The position numbers and the translations under genes were made by a program. From contig NC_046677.1 in NCBI RefSeq assembly GCF_003369915.1, forward strand, positions 16,678,001 to 16,742,000: a stretch of 64,000 nucleotides of DNA. The letters are read 5' to 3'. Below, one piece after another: positions 1 through 11,074 of this stretch. Every line of letters begins with the position of its first letter. Position 1 is the first letter of the stretch. A model generated the notes under the pieces. The model made no database searches, was not told the DNA's origin, and saw only the letters and a program-made list of their open reading frames with translations. This stretch comes from Drosophila miranda. Taxonomy: Eukaryota > Arthropoda > Insecta > Diptera > Drosophilidae.

Positions 1-939
1 ACGTAGACCAACCACTGTTTATTTGTTGTAGGATGCCTACCAGACAAAGCGGAGTATGCAACATGGCCGCGGTCAGAGGTTATAGAGTGTTGGGCTATAT
101 TGATAATTGCCCAGCGCGCCCGCACCAGGAACCGTCGAACGAAAATGAAAATCGATTTTTTTCCTAATGCAATATATCTTGGCTATTGTATAATTCGTAG
201 AATTTTAAAATTTTGTAAACAAATCTCGAAAACACTTGTCAGGTCATGTTTTGTCTTATATCTTTAAAGCCTTATGTTCCATTGTTGCTGAACTTTTTAC
301 TGAATACAGGGAAATTTAATAACATTTTGTTAAAGGTGAGAAGTGTTCAATGTTTTTTATTATGTGGCACAATACAAAAATAATTACTATAATCACAGTT
401 CACGAGGAACATACGAGAGAGAGACGCATTTTTAGAGAGACTTTTCCAAAGCGACTGAGATAGAAGAACATCGATATACGCTTCTGAGCAGCAGGGTTGC
501 ACGGTGATAGCTCGATAGCTCATTATCGTGGCGGTCACTTTGAACAAAAAGGTACATAATTATATATAAAACAATACACTCGACTTCATCGAAATTAAAT
601 ATGGTTCCCTTCATGGTTTGACTTTGACACTTCTAAATAAAAGCGGCTATAGTGAGGGTCTATGGCGTCCTCCCCGGGGAGAAAAATGAATGAAAATGAT
701 CGACTGGTCACTGGATGTTAACTAAGTTATGTGAAAAAAGCACTACCTCTGAAAAAAACTATAAAAAAAACGAGGGGGAACGTTGTGAGTTGGTGCGGAC
801 ACCGCACCACTACATTTATACCCGATACTTAGTCAGTATGGCTCTCCTCCGGCATACGCCGCTAATATTAAACGACACGACAGAAAATCAGTCTGAGCGT
901 GACGTCGGGCGCTGCGTAGCCACTGCAAATTGATTTGTT
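1..939. other. Non-coding DNA, no gene seen
   Basis: AT-rich sequence with only short, stop-limited reading frames. No family motif, RNA gene or splice pattern stands out. The first 120 bases are more GC-rich but carry nothing I recognise. Confidence 0.5.
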
Positions 940-1727
940 CCTTTTGGCTATAAAAATGATCTGATCTGATCCAGATTCAGCAATATGATAGATATGGTCA
1001 TTATCTATGATTCTGCGTTTTTAGTTTTCTCAAATCTGCAATATTGTGGATGCAACAGATTTTCGTCCTTTGTGGGGGCGGAAGAGGGTGGGGCGAAATT
1101 TTGAGATATACGTTTTATAGTGACATCTTTAAGGAGTGTGTATACCAAATTTGGTTACTCTAGCCTAGTCTCTGAGATTTGTGGATGCCTCAGATTTTCG
1201 TCCTTTGCGGGGGCGGAAGGGGGTGTGGCGAAATTTTGACACAAAATGGTCAAGGTCCGATATCACAGGAGTGTGGATACCAAATTTGGTTGCTTTGGCT
1301 CTTATAGCGAGAAAGAATGAAATTGTTTTCTTGATTCTGGCTATAATAATTACACGATCTGGTTCAGATTTTGCACTCTAGAAGATATAGTCATCTACGA
1401 TTCTTAGTTTTCTCGTATAGTCGAAATTGTTTATGTCACAGAGGGCGGGGCAAAGTTTTGAAATATTCTTGTAGCAGTGACATATCACAGAAGTCTGGAT
1501 CCAAAACATCGTTTTTGCTCTAGCTCTTATAATCTTTGAGCACTTGGCGCTGAAGGGGACGGACAGACGGACAGACAGACAGGGCTCAATCGACTCGGCT
1601 ATTGATGCTGATCAAGAATATATATACTTTATGGGGTCGGAAACGATTCCTTCTGGACGTTACACACATCCACTTTTACCACAAATCTAATATACCCCAA
1701 TACTCATTTTGAGTATCGGGTATAATG
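940..1727 (-). repeat. DINE-1/INE-1-like Helitron-derived element
   Basis: The right part has the GACGGACAGACGG run, the 'gatcaagaatatatatac' stretch, the 'gtcggaaacgattccttctg' stretch and a terminal palindrome around ATACTCATTTTGAGTAT. These are features I know from DINE-1/INE-1 repeats of Drosophila. The left part repeats a degenerate block ('cagattttcgtcctttg' near 1055 and 1190, related text near 1340), so the core is internally duplicated. It is non-autonomous: I see no Rep/helicase frame. The family is a recall-based assignment; the left limit is approximate and the strand is only the usual display orientation. Confidence 0.7.
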
Positions 1728-3464
1728 ATGAGCAAATTACTATCCCCGACTAAGTGCAGACACTCTGACAGACACACAGCAGCATTCCAGCCCGGGCACA
1801 TTTTCTAAGCGACATTTTTCATTGCCCTCAGAGTGCAACTAACTGGATAGAAGCAGAAGGCCCTCTTATGTGGCAGGCATTGAAATTTAATACTTCAGTG
1901 TGTGTGTGTGTGAGTAGAATGAAATTACCGCTGCCTTGCAATGGCGACAGATAGGTACGTCTCCAGAGGAGAGACAGTTCCCTTGTCATAGTTGAAAACC
2001 TTATACGAATAGAAATATTCTATAGCACCAAATGGTAAACATTTAAATTTGCTTATTTCTCTTCTTTCAGAAATCAATGGAACTCCAATTTATCCCCGAA
2101 ATTTGCCAGAAGAAGTCCTTTTTATAAGCAAGTAAGCGATATGAAATTACCAATGGTGTGCGTTGTGTGGCCCATTAAGTGGGGCAAGCGAAGAATGACA
2201 CTTTCCAGCACGCAAATCCCAGACATTAGCTGTCACCACGGGTAAAACGAGAATCTCGGCTCATCATTGTACCAGTGTGGCCAGGGTTCGCCTTTCTGGG
2301 GCAGACAATAGGGACACAGCCAGAAGCCAACAGATTTTCTTACATTTTAAATCAGGACTGTATTCCGCATTCACATGCATACTTATATATATATCGTATG
2401 TGCATATTCCATTTTTATCTTTTCCTGTAATTCGATTCGATTTCCATGGTCCCTTTGCGACGTAAGTAATTTTATTGCTGCCTTTTCACTGCTCACAAAG
2501 GCACTTCCCGTACCCGTTCCCTGCCCTCAAAATTCTTGTCGATTGCATTTTCCATTCGAAAGCAGAACATTGAACCTAGCCAATTTACCTTTACGCAAAA
2601 GTTTTTCTCTCCCAAAGCAAGTCGAAGTTGTGGCAGATGAATTTTCCTTAGATATACATAGATAGGCAATTCATTTGATTCGAGACCAACTCTGGCAGCA
2701 CTTGAATTGCCTTGAAGTTCCTGCATGAGCCACCGCATGTGCAATACTTCCGATTGTATATTTCCAAGTCCTTATATTCGATATCCATTGAATTCATGTC
2801 CTTCTTGGTCGATTGCCTGTCCTGCTCCGGTTGAAATGTAATTGAAATCATCTTTTGCCCATTGCCTTACACATGGTACAGAATTATTCAAACAGCACCC
2901 AAAAATGAGAGGACAAAAAATAAGAAATATTAAATTATTCATACGCAATGTTAGCCCGAATGTGTGGCACACAAAATAGGCACCGACCAATAAAATGGTG
3001 ATACGTGTAAATGCCATATGTAAATGTTGGACATGCGTTGGATTTGCTGCTGATGACACGTCTGGAAAGTACACAGAAAAGATAGCACACCTCTTTGGCT
3101 GCCACAAAGGCTGTACTAGGCGGAGTCTCTCAAGATTTGTCAGTCTTTTAGGCAAACAATAAAGTTAATCACCTGCAGAGACGCCAAATGTGATATTTAT
3201 AGAATAAGTAATTTAAGCTTCGATTTTTAGACAAATGGTTTGCTTCTGGTAACGGCCCCTTATTTAATTATATATTGCCAGGTCGAATGAAACTGATCCA
3301 CTCTATTGAATCTGTTAAGATGTTCAGATGAAGTTTAGAAACCAGTTTCCTAGATATTTCTTACGCTCTTTTACATGTGCGATCATCGACCGATTTCGAA
3401 ATTTACAAAATAAATCTTCTAGAGTGTCACAAGCCTGCAAAATATTCAAATTTTGGCCGATCCA
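1728..3464. other. Non-coding DNA, no gene seen
   Basis: Ordinary AT-rich intergenic or intronic sequence, with a short (TG)n tract near 1902-1913. A frame of 127 codons on the minus strand (2772-3155) has no recognisable domain and no coding signature, so I do not call a gene. Confidence 0.5.
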
Positions 3465-4431
3465 CTGTACACGTGATGCGACCCTTCCATCAAATGTCCA
3501 TCACCGAATTGGATGGCTTTGCTATCATATCCCCATGGGGTCACAAAGTTACAAAAGAAAACCTATATATACCACAAAATAAAAACGTTTTGGGATTTTT
3601 GTATAAATATTTGACCATTGTCCACATACATTCTTCTGAAAAAAAATATCATCGTAAACAACTCACAAAAATGAATTATTTCGCTTGACTTTTGTGTATG
3701 CCTGAATTTTGGGTTATATTTTTTTCACACGTTTTCGCTTGAACCAAGAAAATTTTGTAGCTTTCCACATAGCTTTATCCACATAAAATTGATTAACGAC
3801 AGAGGGATTCGCCAGTGTAGACTATATTTTCACTATTTATTATTTCGAACCCTAGAGTGCTCTGGAAACATAATACTCATAATCATACCCATTGCACTTA
3901 CATAGATAGCACATACTAGTACTACATAGTGTACCTGTTGTGCAATCATCCATTCGCTTTGTGTCGCACGTCAATAAAAATCCGTGCTTATGATTGACAG
4001 CTTTCCGCATTGCTTTCATCGCAATTGGATATTTTTTAGGGTAGAACACATGTAAAGTGTCGAAAAAATTGTCAAAATTTGTATATGGCAGGTCAATGCG
4101 GAAAATTGAAAAAATTTACAATTGCTTTCGTCGTGGGAAAAAAAAATGAAAAGGGACCAAATGGGATTTGATATCCATCGGTTTTTTTTGCTCTGCTCCA
4201 TCACGGACCACCATCTGTCGACGTCTTCCTTTAAAAAGGTTAATTGTGTCGCTCTAATGTCTTTGGCACACCTGAGCGTGTTTCACGTGTTTCGTCACAA
4301 AAGATTTGTCACCAGGAACACGTTTTGTTTCATTTTCAGAACAGGAGAAAATGCTTTCAAATTATGTGATGCTCGTCCCATTTCGGTGTCACTCCACTAA
4401 TGGGGAGTAAGGGGGTTTATTTCTATTTGCT
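3465..4431 (+). repeat. Diverged inverted copy of the segment at 56335-57062
   Basis: The reverse complement of 56335-57062 aligns by eye along this stretch. Landmarks are 'ccatggggtcac' (near 3532), 'atgaattatttcgcttga' (near 3670), 'cctttaaaaaggttaattgt' (near 4229) and 'gatgctcgtcccatttcggt' (near 4370). About 3840-4020 looks like an insertion absent from the partner. On the minus strand both copies keep a similar peptide stretch (AKDI, QLTFLK, WW), so it may derive from an exon or an unknown element. The LINE joins it near 4431, where similarity to the partner stops. Confidence 0.7.
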
Positions 4432-5702
4432 CGCTCGGAACCCGTCACACTTAGGCCGGTTTCGGCCCGTTGTGATACCGCATAGGATCATTTCCTTCCT
4501 GCGTTGTGAGACTTCCTGTCAGCAATTATCCCATCCAGATGCTCTCACAAAGTTCGCTATCATCCTGGGACATAGTTTGGACATCTCTGAGATGTCGTGT
4601 AGAAAGGCTGAGCCCAGGTGATGTAGCCTTCTTCTGCTGAGAGCTGGGCAGGAGCAGAAAAGATGTTCCACTGTCTCCTCCTCATCCTCGTCTCTACAGC
4701 TGCGACAAAAATCGTTATGTGGGGCCCCCAGCCTGTTAGCGTGGGTGCCTCTTAGCCAGTGTCCCGTGAGGGAACGTGTGACTACGCTGCACCTTTTCCT
4801 GCTTAACTTGAGGAGCTCGGAGGTGCGCTTCATGTCCATGGTGGGCCATGTTTGCCGAGTTGTGCGACATCGTGGCACTGTTTGCCACCTATCGTTTTTT
4901 AGTCGCTTACAGGTGGCCATTGGCATACAGATATCCTCCTTGTCTTGGAGAAGGGGGATTGTAGTGCCAGATCTGGCCAGCTCGTCCGCTATACAGTTGC
5001 CCTCGATGTCCCGGTGGCCCGGGACCCAAATCAGGCTAATAGCAAATTGCTGAGCCATCTCGTGCAGAGATTTGCGGCAGTCTGCCACGGTGGCCGAGTT
5101 CGAGGAAATCGCGCTTAGCGATTTGATCGCAGCCTGGCTGTCGCTATAAATGTTTAGCTTGGTTGCCGCTTGACTTCCGCTTGAAAGACACTGCAATGAT
5201 CTGGGAGTCTGAAGGAATGCCTTATGTTTAGCTGTTCAGAGTAGATTCCCCCTCCGACTCTGTCGTCCAGCTTTGATCCATCTGTGAAGATGTTTATGGC
5301 CCCATCTGGGCCTGGGAGTCCCTCGAGCCATTCGTCTCTGTGAGGGATGATTGTGTCGAAGGGAGTGTCTGTGTACTCTCTTGGAACTTGGTAGTCTGTT
5401 TTTGAGGGGACGGTACTGCTATTATTTAATATGGCTGAGTGACCTATGCACTGTGTCACCCATTGATCTGAGTCTCTTAGACGTATTGCTGCTGCTTCTG
5501 CCCATTCCTTTCCTGCGAGGTCAAGGCTCTGTAGGCATAGGATGGCATTTAGCGCATCATTTGGGGTGGTGCGAAGAGCTTCGCTGATGCATAGGGCGGC
5601 AGTCCGCTGGACTTTGCCTAGTTGCTTGGTGATCGCCCTTTTTGATAGGGACCACACCGTAACTCCGTAGAGTAGTATTGGTCTAACTATAGCTTGATAT
5701 AT
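4432..5702 (-). mobile_element. LOA-like LINE, 3' part (left of the LTR insertion)
   Basis: This is the 3' end of the non-LTR retrotransposon whose 5' part lies at 24757-28220. The two parts were separated by LTR element A, and the 4-bp duplication atat flanks A (5699-5702 and 24757-24760). It encodes RNase H and a C-terminal cysteine/histidine motif, then about 90 bases of 3' UTR. No clean poly(A) tail is visible. The 3' limit is placed where similarity of the left flank to the 56-kb copy ends. Confidence 0.8.
4519..5702 (-). pseudogene. LINE ORF2 3' fragment: RT thumb, RNase H and zinc-binding tail
   Basis: The first part (5702-5154) continues the reverse transcriptase C-terminus and enters an RNase H domain with the first catalytic Asp in IFTDGSK. 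The second part (5196-4519, another frame) has SDSQAAI, the VPGH..I.GN..AD box of RNase H, and a Cx2C...H...C motif (CRSC, VEH, CSCP) typical of LOA/I/R1-type LINE ends. The frames are offset near 5160-5196, where codons between the RNase H strands appear deleted, so the protein is broken. Related LINEs use this domain to degrade RNA during target-primed reverse transcription. LOA clade is my best match; R1 or I is possible. Confidence 0.8.
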
Positions 5703-5821
5703 TGTAGTGTACCAGAGTTTAAATATATATATATGTTAACAGATATATAGGCCCTCGGTATCAGCAGATGACCATGACTGACTTAAGGACGGCGTACAAA
5801 TAGGGTTGGTCGTGTGCACTC

Positions 5822-5873
5822 TTGCTAGGCTCGGGTCTAGCTCGCCGGATGGTCGGGGTTCTTCCTCGCCTAA
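5822..5873 (-). promoter_or_regulatory. LTR block conserved between elements A and B
   Basis: About 50 bases, including 'gctcgggt', 'agctcg' and 'ggtcggggttctt', are nearly the same as in the LTR of B (9284-9337, 16525-16578) although the LTRs are otherwise hard to align. In element orientation it lies about 120 bases from the LTR 3' end, i.e. in R/U5. A role in packaging, translation or transcription is inferred only from conservation. The other A copy is at 22722-22773. Confidence 0.5.
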
Positions 5874-6579
5874 TTGTACTATCGTACTCCACTACATTTA
5901 ATTAGTGCACTTTACGGGAACTATAAGTGATTATATAAAACAAAGGAAACTGAAATACTGATAGCGCCGACACGCCAAAAAAAAAGCCCTACTGAACCAT
6001 TTCTATTTAGAGAGAACCTAGGTGTTGATTGTCCCTCTCTTCTGTACCCTCCCTACCATGACATTGCGTTCGAGTTCTTGCATTGTCCCTTGATCAATCC
6101 TTTACTAAGGTTTACCACATTTTATAAGATCCTGGCACGGATACTCGACAGGCCATTTTTATGATTTTAAAGATTCATTTCAATCCAAAAAGATTCATAT
6201 TTTAATATAATGTGAGACTTCAATTTCAATATTCATTACGTTGCAGTTGTAGAAACACAACAATTGACTTAGCTTCTAATTTGTGGGTAATATTTCCTTA
6301 ATCCTAATTATCATATAAGTTTAGTTATAAATTCATTATTTTAAAGCATGAAAACATTAGGGTATAGATATATATATATATATAAACGAGAGAATAAGAA
6401 TCGAAATCGTAAACAAAAGCTAGATCAGACTGGGGTGCATTATACCCACTGAGCAGACGGGTTTGAATCATTATACACTGTATGCATATCTACACTTTCA
6501 AGTTAATAGGCTCTTTTGACCAAACTACTTTTTGCTGTACATAATTACTCACTCCGGCGTTATTGTCTTACGCTGATCG

Positions 6580-6589
6580 TTGGGCCCAA
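6580..6589. promoter_or_regulatory. Palindrome TTGGGCCCAA in LTR of A
   Basis: A perfect 10-bp palindrome in the context cgTTGGGCCCAAtgatg. The LTR of B has it in nearly the same context (9796-9805 and 17037-17046), and the other A LTR at 23481-23490. It could be a protein-binding site or an RNA kissing-loop/dimer site. Function unknown. Confidence 0.4.
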
Positions 6590-7858
6590 TGATGTCGTAG
6601 ATGTTGACCGCAGCTGTTTAAAATATGGAAATCATAAATATATAATGCATACAATACAATTACGCTACAAACACCGTCGCATAGTCATCAGTCAGTTGTT
6701 TTGGTTTTCATAATACAGACAGAAATTTAATTGTTATGCTCTATCGCGAAAATTGAACCAAAAGGTAGCAAACGAAGACAATTTAGTGTGCATATGCACA
6801 TATGTATGTAGGTATGTACGCGCGTAACATCAAAGAGGGGTGTTAATAAAGTTTCAGTTACATTACGTTAAACTGCTGATGTTTATGCGTTGGAACTTGA
6901 TAATGAATTAAATGTAAATTGGACAAAACTCGATCATGTGCTGCTGCTTTGTAGACTGTTGACCGCCTGAAGTTGGTTAGAGGTCAACAGGTGCGATGTA
7001 TATGGTTCCGGGCCGTACTGACGAATCTTCCGCCAAGCTTGTATTTAGTTATTTATGTCTGAGCAGCACTAAATATTCTTGGCGATTAAGGCTGATCTGT
7101 TCCACTTGGATCTTTGGAGATTCCGACTTGGTGGCAATATAAGGTCCAGAAAAGATGAGTTATGGATGGAGTTGGAGAAACCTCGACAACTGTTCGCCTA
7201 AGCCAGCTCCCAGGGTAGTCTTCTCGAGACTATACCGCGATGGGGCAGCTTAGGTACACCTCCCTGCAACATAGGTTATGTCAGCACGTGCACGGCACTA
7301 ATATGAAAACATACCTCTTTTCCCAAATATATCTGCACTAAATTCTTGTCATTCACTGACCACTGAACTGTACGGCACTTGTAACTATATGCTTCCAGCA
7401 TATATTTGTGGAAATATATATATTTTCCGGATAGCACTATATATATGTGTGTGCAATATGTATGTTGCTCGCACTCGGAAATTATCACGTCTTTACAGAT
7501 CGATCAACTTTCTTATATTGTTCAAAGCAGTAATAGACGATGGACTGAGTAGCCAGTGCAGCAGAGCTTTTGAGCTTTTTACTAACTGTGCAATCGTATG
7601 ATCCAGAACATTCGCAGCAGCATAAAACGATCGTCTAATGCACAGCATAGCTTAACTGTGCAATCGTACGATTGCCGTCTATGCTTCCCACTGTCCGTCG
7701 CTTGTATGTGTTCGTGGGCGTTCGGACTTAAGAGCGGCTAAGGCTTTGATCCAACCTTAAGAGCGGCTAAAGCTTGATCGTTCGAAATATCACTAGGGGG
7801 TCTCACGAGACGAAAGAAGATAACCAATTCCCTATATTTTGTGCTGGCTACTACACCA

Positions 7859-7898
7859 CAGATAATTATACAAGACCTGCTCGACGAATAATTATCTG
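7859..7898 (-). other. Stem-loop in place of a polypurine tract, element A
   Basis: An 11-bp perfect inverted repeat (7859-7869 with 7888-7898) with an 18-base loop begins three bases inside the 3' LTR boundary, just after pol. Element B has the equivalent at 11023-11062. The loops share caagacctgctcga. No purine-rich tract precedes the LTR on the coding strand, although that is where plus-strand primers normally form in LTR elements. Confidence 0.7.
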
Positions 7899-7918
7899 AA
7901 GAACTTGATTAGGAGAGA

Positions 7919-9156
7919 TTATTTCCTGATTTGAATGTCTTTCAGATGATACACGCCGAGATATTTCTTGTTCCCATCGACCAATTCGTAATAGTACGGA
8001 CTTCGCTTTTTAATTACCTGAGCGGGAATGAACACAGGGGCTAGTTTAGAACTAAACTTTTTTATAGCACTACTTTGTGTGAAATTTCTAGCATATACCA
8101 AATCTCCAATCTTTAATTGTGTATCACGGCAGCGCAAATTGTATCTATGCGAATTTTCTTCGTGTGCCTTATTGACATTCGCTTTAGCCTGTTGCCGGAT
8201 TAGCTGCAAGGAATCGGGGTTCTCCATTCTAGTATCGTCGTTCAAAAGGTCTAGTTTACGCAAGAGTGCGTAATCCTTCCCATTCAACATCATGTTTTGA
8301 CCAAATGCTAGAAAATATGGAGAATACCCTGTACTCCTATGTAAGGTAGATCTCAATGAACCACTAATGGCATTTAGGTTACAGTCCCAATTGGAATGTT
8401 CGTTACCGATATAAGCTCGTATCGCAGCTATCACGGATCTGTTCAGTCGCTCGCTGGCATTCGCTTGCGGTGAATAAATAGCTGTGCATTTTTGTGTTAT
8501 ACCGAAGCTATTTAAAAATGCCTGAAAGTAGCTAGATTTAAATTGGGATCCATTGTCTGACAAGATGACTTCTGGCACCCCAAATGTATAAAAGAGAGAC
8601 CCTTCCAGATATTCACAGATCTTAGGGGCTGTAAATTTCTTCAAGGGACACAGAAAATGGAACTTAGTATTGTGATCAACAACTATGAGCAATCCTATGT
8701 TTCCCTTTTTTGTGCGGGGGTATGGTCCTAAGAGATCTATGTATAATTTCTGAAACGGCCTATCCGAAGTGAATGGTTTACCCATAGGAGGTCTAAGAAT
8801 CATATTCGGACTCTTGGTCGTGCGACAAACGGTGCATTCAGATATGTACTTGCGCGTCTGGCTAACCATGCGAGGCCAGAATAAATATCTTTTAAGCTTC
8901 TCTATGGTTTTACTCATCCCACAATGTGCGGAGCTAGGGGCGTCATGAGCTTAATATAATACGTTCGTAATTAACCCTGACGGAACCCAAAGTTTCCATG
9001 ATGCGTTCTCTTGAGACTCATCTCCCGAAGCGAATACTGTCCTTTTGAAAACTTGACCGTCTATCACTTTCAAGTCTGGGAACTTACTCTGATTCTGTTG
9101 AATACTTTCTATTAAACTCAGATACTCAGCTGATTTGAATTGATCTGAGTCTAGAT
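7919..9156 (-). pseudogene. Element A pol, C-terminal part (integrase), with nonsense codon
   Basis: From 8917 to 7919 the frame is open (332 codons). It carries the second half of the integrase zinc motif (CTVC), the DDE core (DLLGPY, SDNGSQF, ASERLN) and a GPY/F-like tail (RSPYYYEL). Upstream, to the B insertion at 9156, the same frame continues as in element B, but a CAA-to-TAA change at 8951-8953 stops it. The zinc-motif histidines lie just after that stop. Integrase inserts the cDNA into the host genome. The rest of pol is at 18265-20350. Confidence 0.88.
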
Positions 9157-9283
9157 TGTAGTGTTCAGTCTTTGCCAGTGAGTTAAGGCCAGAGCCTATT
9201 TAGGCTCTAACTCCGACCGTGGCCAATAGATGGTTTTTTTCTGACCTCATGTTAATAGGAAGCTAGGTTCGAATGCGCGCATT

Positions 9284-9337
9284 CTTGCTGTGCTCGGGTC
9301 CAGCTCGTCGGATTGGTCGGGGTTCTTTCTCCCCTAG
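9284..9337 (-). promoter_or_regulatory. LTR block shared with element A
   Basis: Counterpart of 5822-5873 in element A: same position relative to the LTR 3' end and same core 'ggtcggggttctt'. A second copy in this element's 5' LTR is at 16525-16578. Confidence 0.5.
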
Positions 9338-9795
9338 CTACACAGTTTTCCTGACACAAATCAATATAATGCGCTTCAAAAAAAAAATAAGCAGGATCTC
9401 GACGTTAATATCAATAACCAATAACAAAAACTTATTTCCACTCTGCGCCGATACGCATTTAGAAAACGCTTAGAAAAAGTGTAGTTCGTCTTCTGTCTGA
9501 TGGAGGGAACAGCGGTGATATATGTCCCTAGTCTTTACCCACCCAACCATGACAAACGCGTTTACATTCGGGCGTTGTCCCAATTCAAAGATCCAACATC
9601 TTCTAGTGCATTTTGAGGGAGATAAGCATAAGTACTTGACGGACGGAGATAATATTTAGTTTAGGCAGACATATTCTTTCAAATCAGTATATATATATCT
9701 ACTTCAACAAACTTACGCCTGCATTGGTGTATAGACATTGTGGTTTCAGCCACTAGTGGTACTCACAGTAATTGGTTAAACTCATCGGTGTATCG

Positions 9796-9805
9796 TTGGG
9801 CCCAA
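9796..9805. promoter_or_regulatory. Palindrome TTGGGCCCAA in LTR of B
   Basis: Same 10-bp palindrome as in the LTR of A, here followed by gatga. It lies about one third of the way along the LTR, as in A. Confidence 0.4.
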
Positions 9806-11022
9806 GATGACTTTGACGGATTCATTTGTATGCACTGTGTAATTTAGAGGTTGGTCAGTATAAATGTATGTATATATATAAAGAGAAACACATTATCCCG
9901 AACTCATATTGCTCAGTTTTCAAAATCGTCAGTTACGTTACAAATTTACTCATTGGAGGAAGCTATTTAGTTACTACATTAATCAACACAATGATAAACG
10001 AGATATGAATATGTGGATCTAATCAGCTGGTTCTTAGAGCAGCAGCGTATAGATTTTTATGTGATAGTGATAAAGGCAAACGGGAACTTGCACTTGAAAT
10101 TTAATTTGAGAAACACGGGAATCAAAAATAAACACAAATCTGCTGACAGCAAGAGTGGTTCTGAGGCAATGTGGTTTAGGCTAGCCTAATTACTCAATCC
10201 TTTGTAAGTTTTCGTAGGTTGGTGACGATTATGTCCTCCGGCTTTTTTTTTACGAGATCGGTAGGTTCAAACTGATATTCGGACGTCCAGCAGTGGTGTA
10301 TGGTGGTTGGTCTTTCACGAGCCGTAAATGATTTCCGATATTGAGCTAGCCCAACGTCAACGGTTCAGCCTTCACTTTGCCGCCGTGGATGTGCACTGCG
10401 CTAACTCCCAAACGGTCAGCTTGGTTGTTTTAGTAGTTGATACCGTAGATTGGTTGGCCGGCTTGGCTGTATTAAGATTTTCCAGTACTCCTATCCCTAA
10501 ATAAAACTGTGTCAGAACCTTATCTTTCCACGGTGGACTAACGTACCTTTGCTTCTTTCAAGAATTTCACTTTATTTTCACTTTTCCCTCGGGTAGTTCA
10601 GCTAACGCCACTCTTCGGATTTATTAATCCATATAAACAGCGGATGATTAGATAATAGTGAAAAATTGGAAGTTATGTAACTCCACGTGTCTTCACCATT
10701 CACTCTGCGATTGCGAAAATCACGAAAATCTATATATACGTGTGCCGTAAGTGAAACTATGCAGGGGAATGATTTCACATGAATAAAGTCTATTCGCCTG
10801 TACCTATTGCATGCCTAAGCTGAGCTTTAAGCTTTAACATAACTGTGCAATCGGATGATCTTCTGGATCTCCTGCATTCCACCAATTTCTTCGAGCTATG
10901 CTAGCGAGGGCGGTATGAAAAGTATCTTTCTAGAAAGTGTACCTAAAGTGTACCTTGTTCGACCTTTTCCTTTCTTTTTTTTTTTTTCCTTTTGATTTTC
11001 AAATAGTTGGACACTACAACCA

Positions 11023-11062
11023 CAGATAATGAAACAAGACCTGCTCGAAGGTACATTATCTG
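11023..11062 (-). other. Stem-loop in place of a polypurine tract, element B
   Basis: A 9-bp perfect stem (11023-11031 with 11054-11062) with a 22-base loop starts four bases from the LTR end. Relative to A, the ninth pair is G-C instead of T-A, a compensatory change that keeps pairing. The loop keeps caagacctgctcga. No purine-rich tract is present on the coding strand. Confidence 0.7.
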
Positions 11063-11074
11063 AAAAAAATGCTG

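Larger units (their letters stand above)
5703..7855 (-). repeat. 3' LTR of element A
   Basis: 2153 bp, the same length as the 22604-24756 copy, and I found no difference in the stretches compared by eye. Termini are TGTAGTG...ACTACA. It contains the block shared with element B (5822-5873), the palindrome TTGGGCCCAA (6580-6589) and the phrase 'aactgtgcaatcg' twice near 7584-7670, which also occurs in the LTR of B. Short frames inside are not conserved proteins. Confidence 0.93.
9157..11018 (-). repeat. 3' LTR of element B
   Basis: 1862 bp. Differences seen from the right copy are a/t near 9167, t/c near 10263 and one T in the run near 10975-10987. It contains the conserved block (9284-9337), TTGGGCCCAA (9796-9805) and 'aactgtgcaatcg' near 10841. 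Small frames inside are not protein families I know. Confidence 0.94.

Noticed and set aside
9273..10008. Small plus-strand frames inside the LTRs (also 16514-17249, 6516-7601 and 23417-24502)
   Set aside because: Identical in LTR pairs simply because LTRs are duplicates; they are not conserved between A and B and have no protein features.
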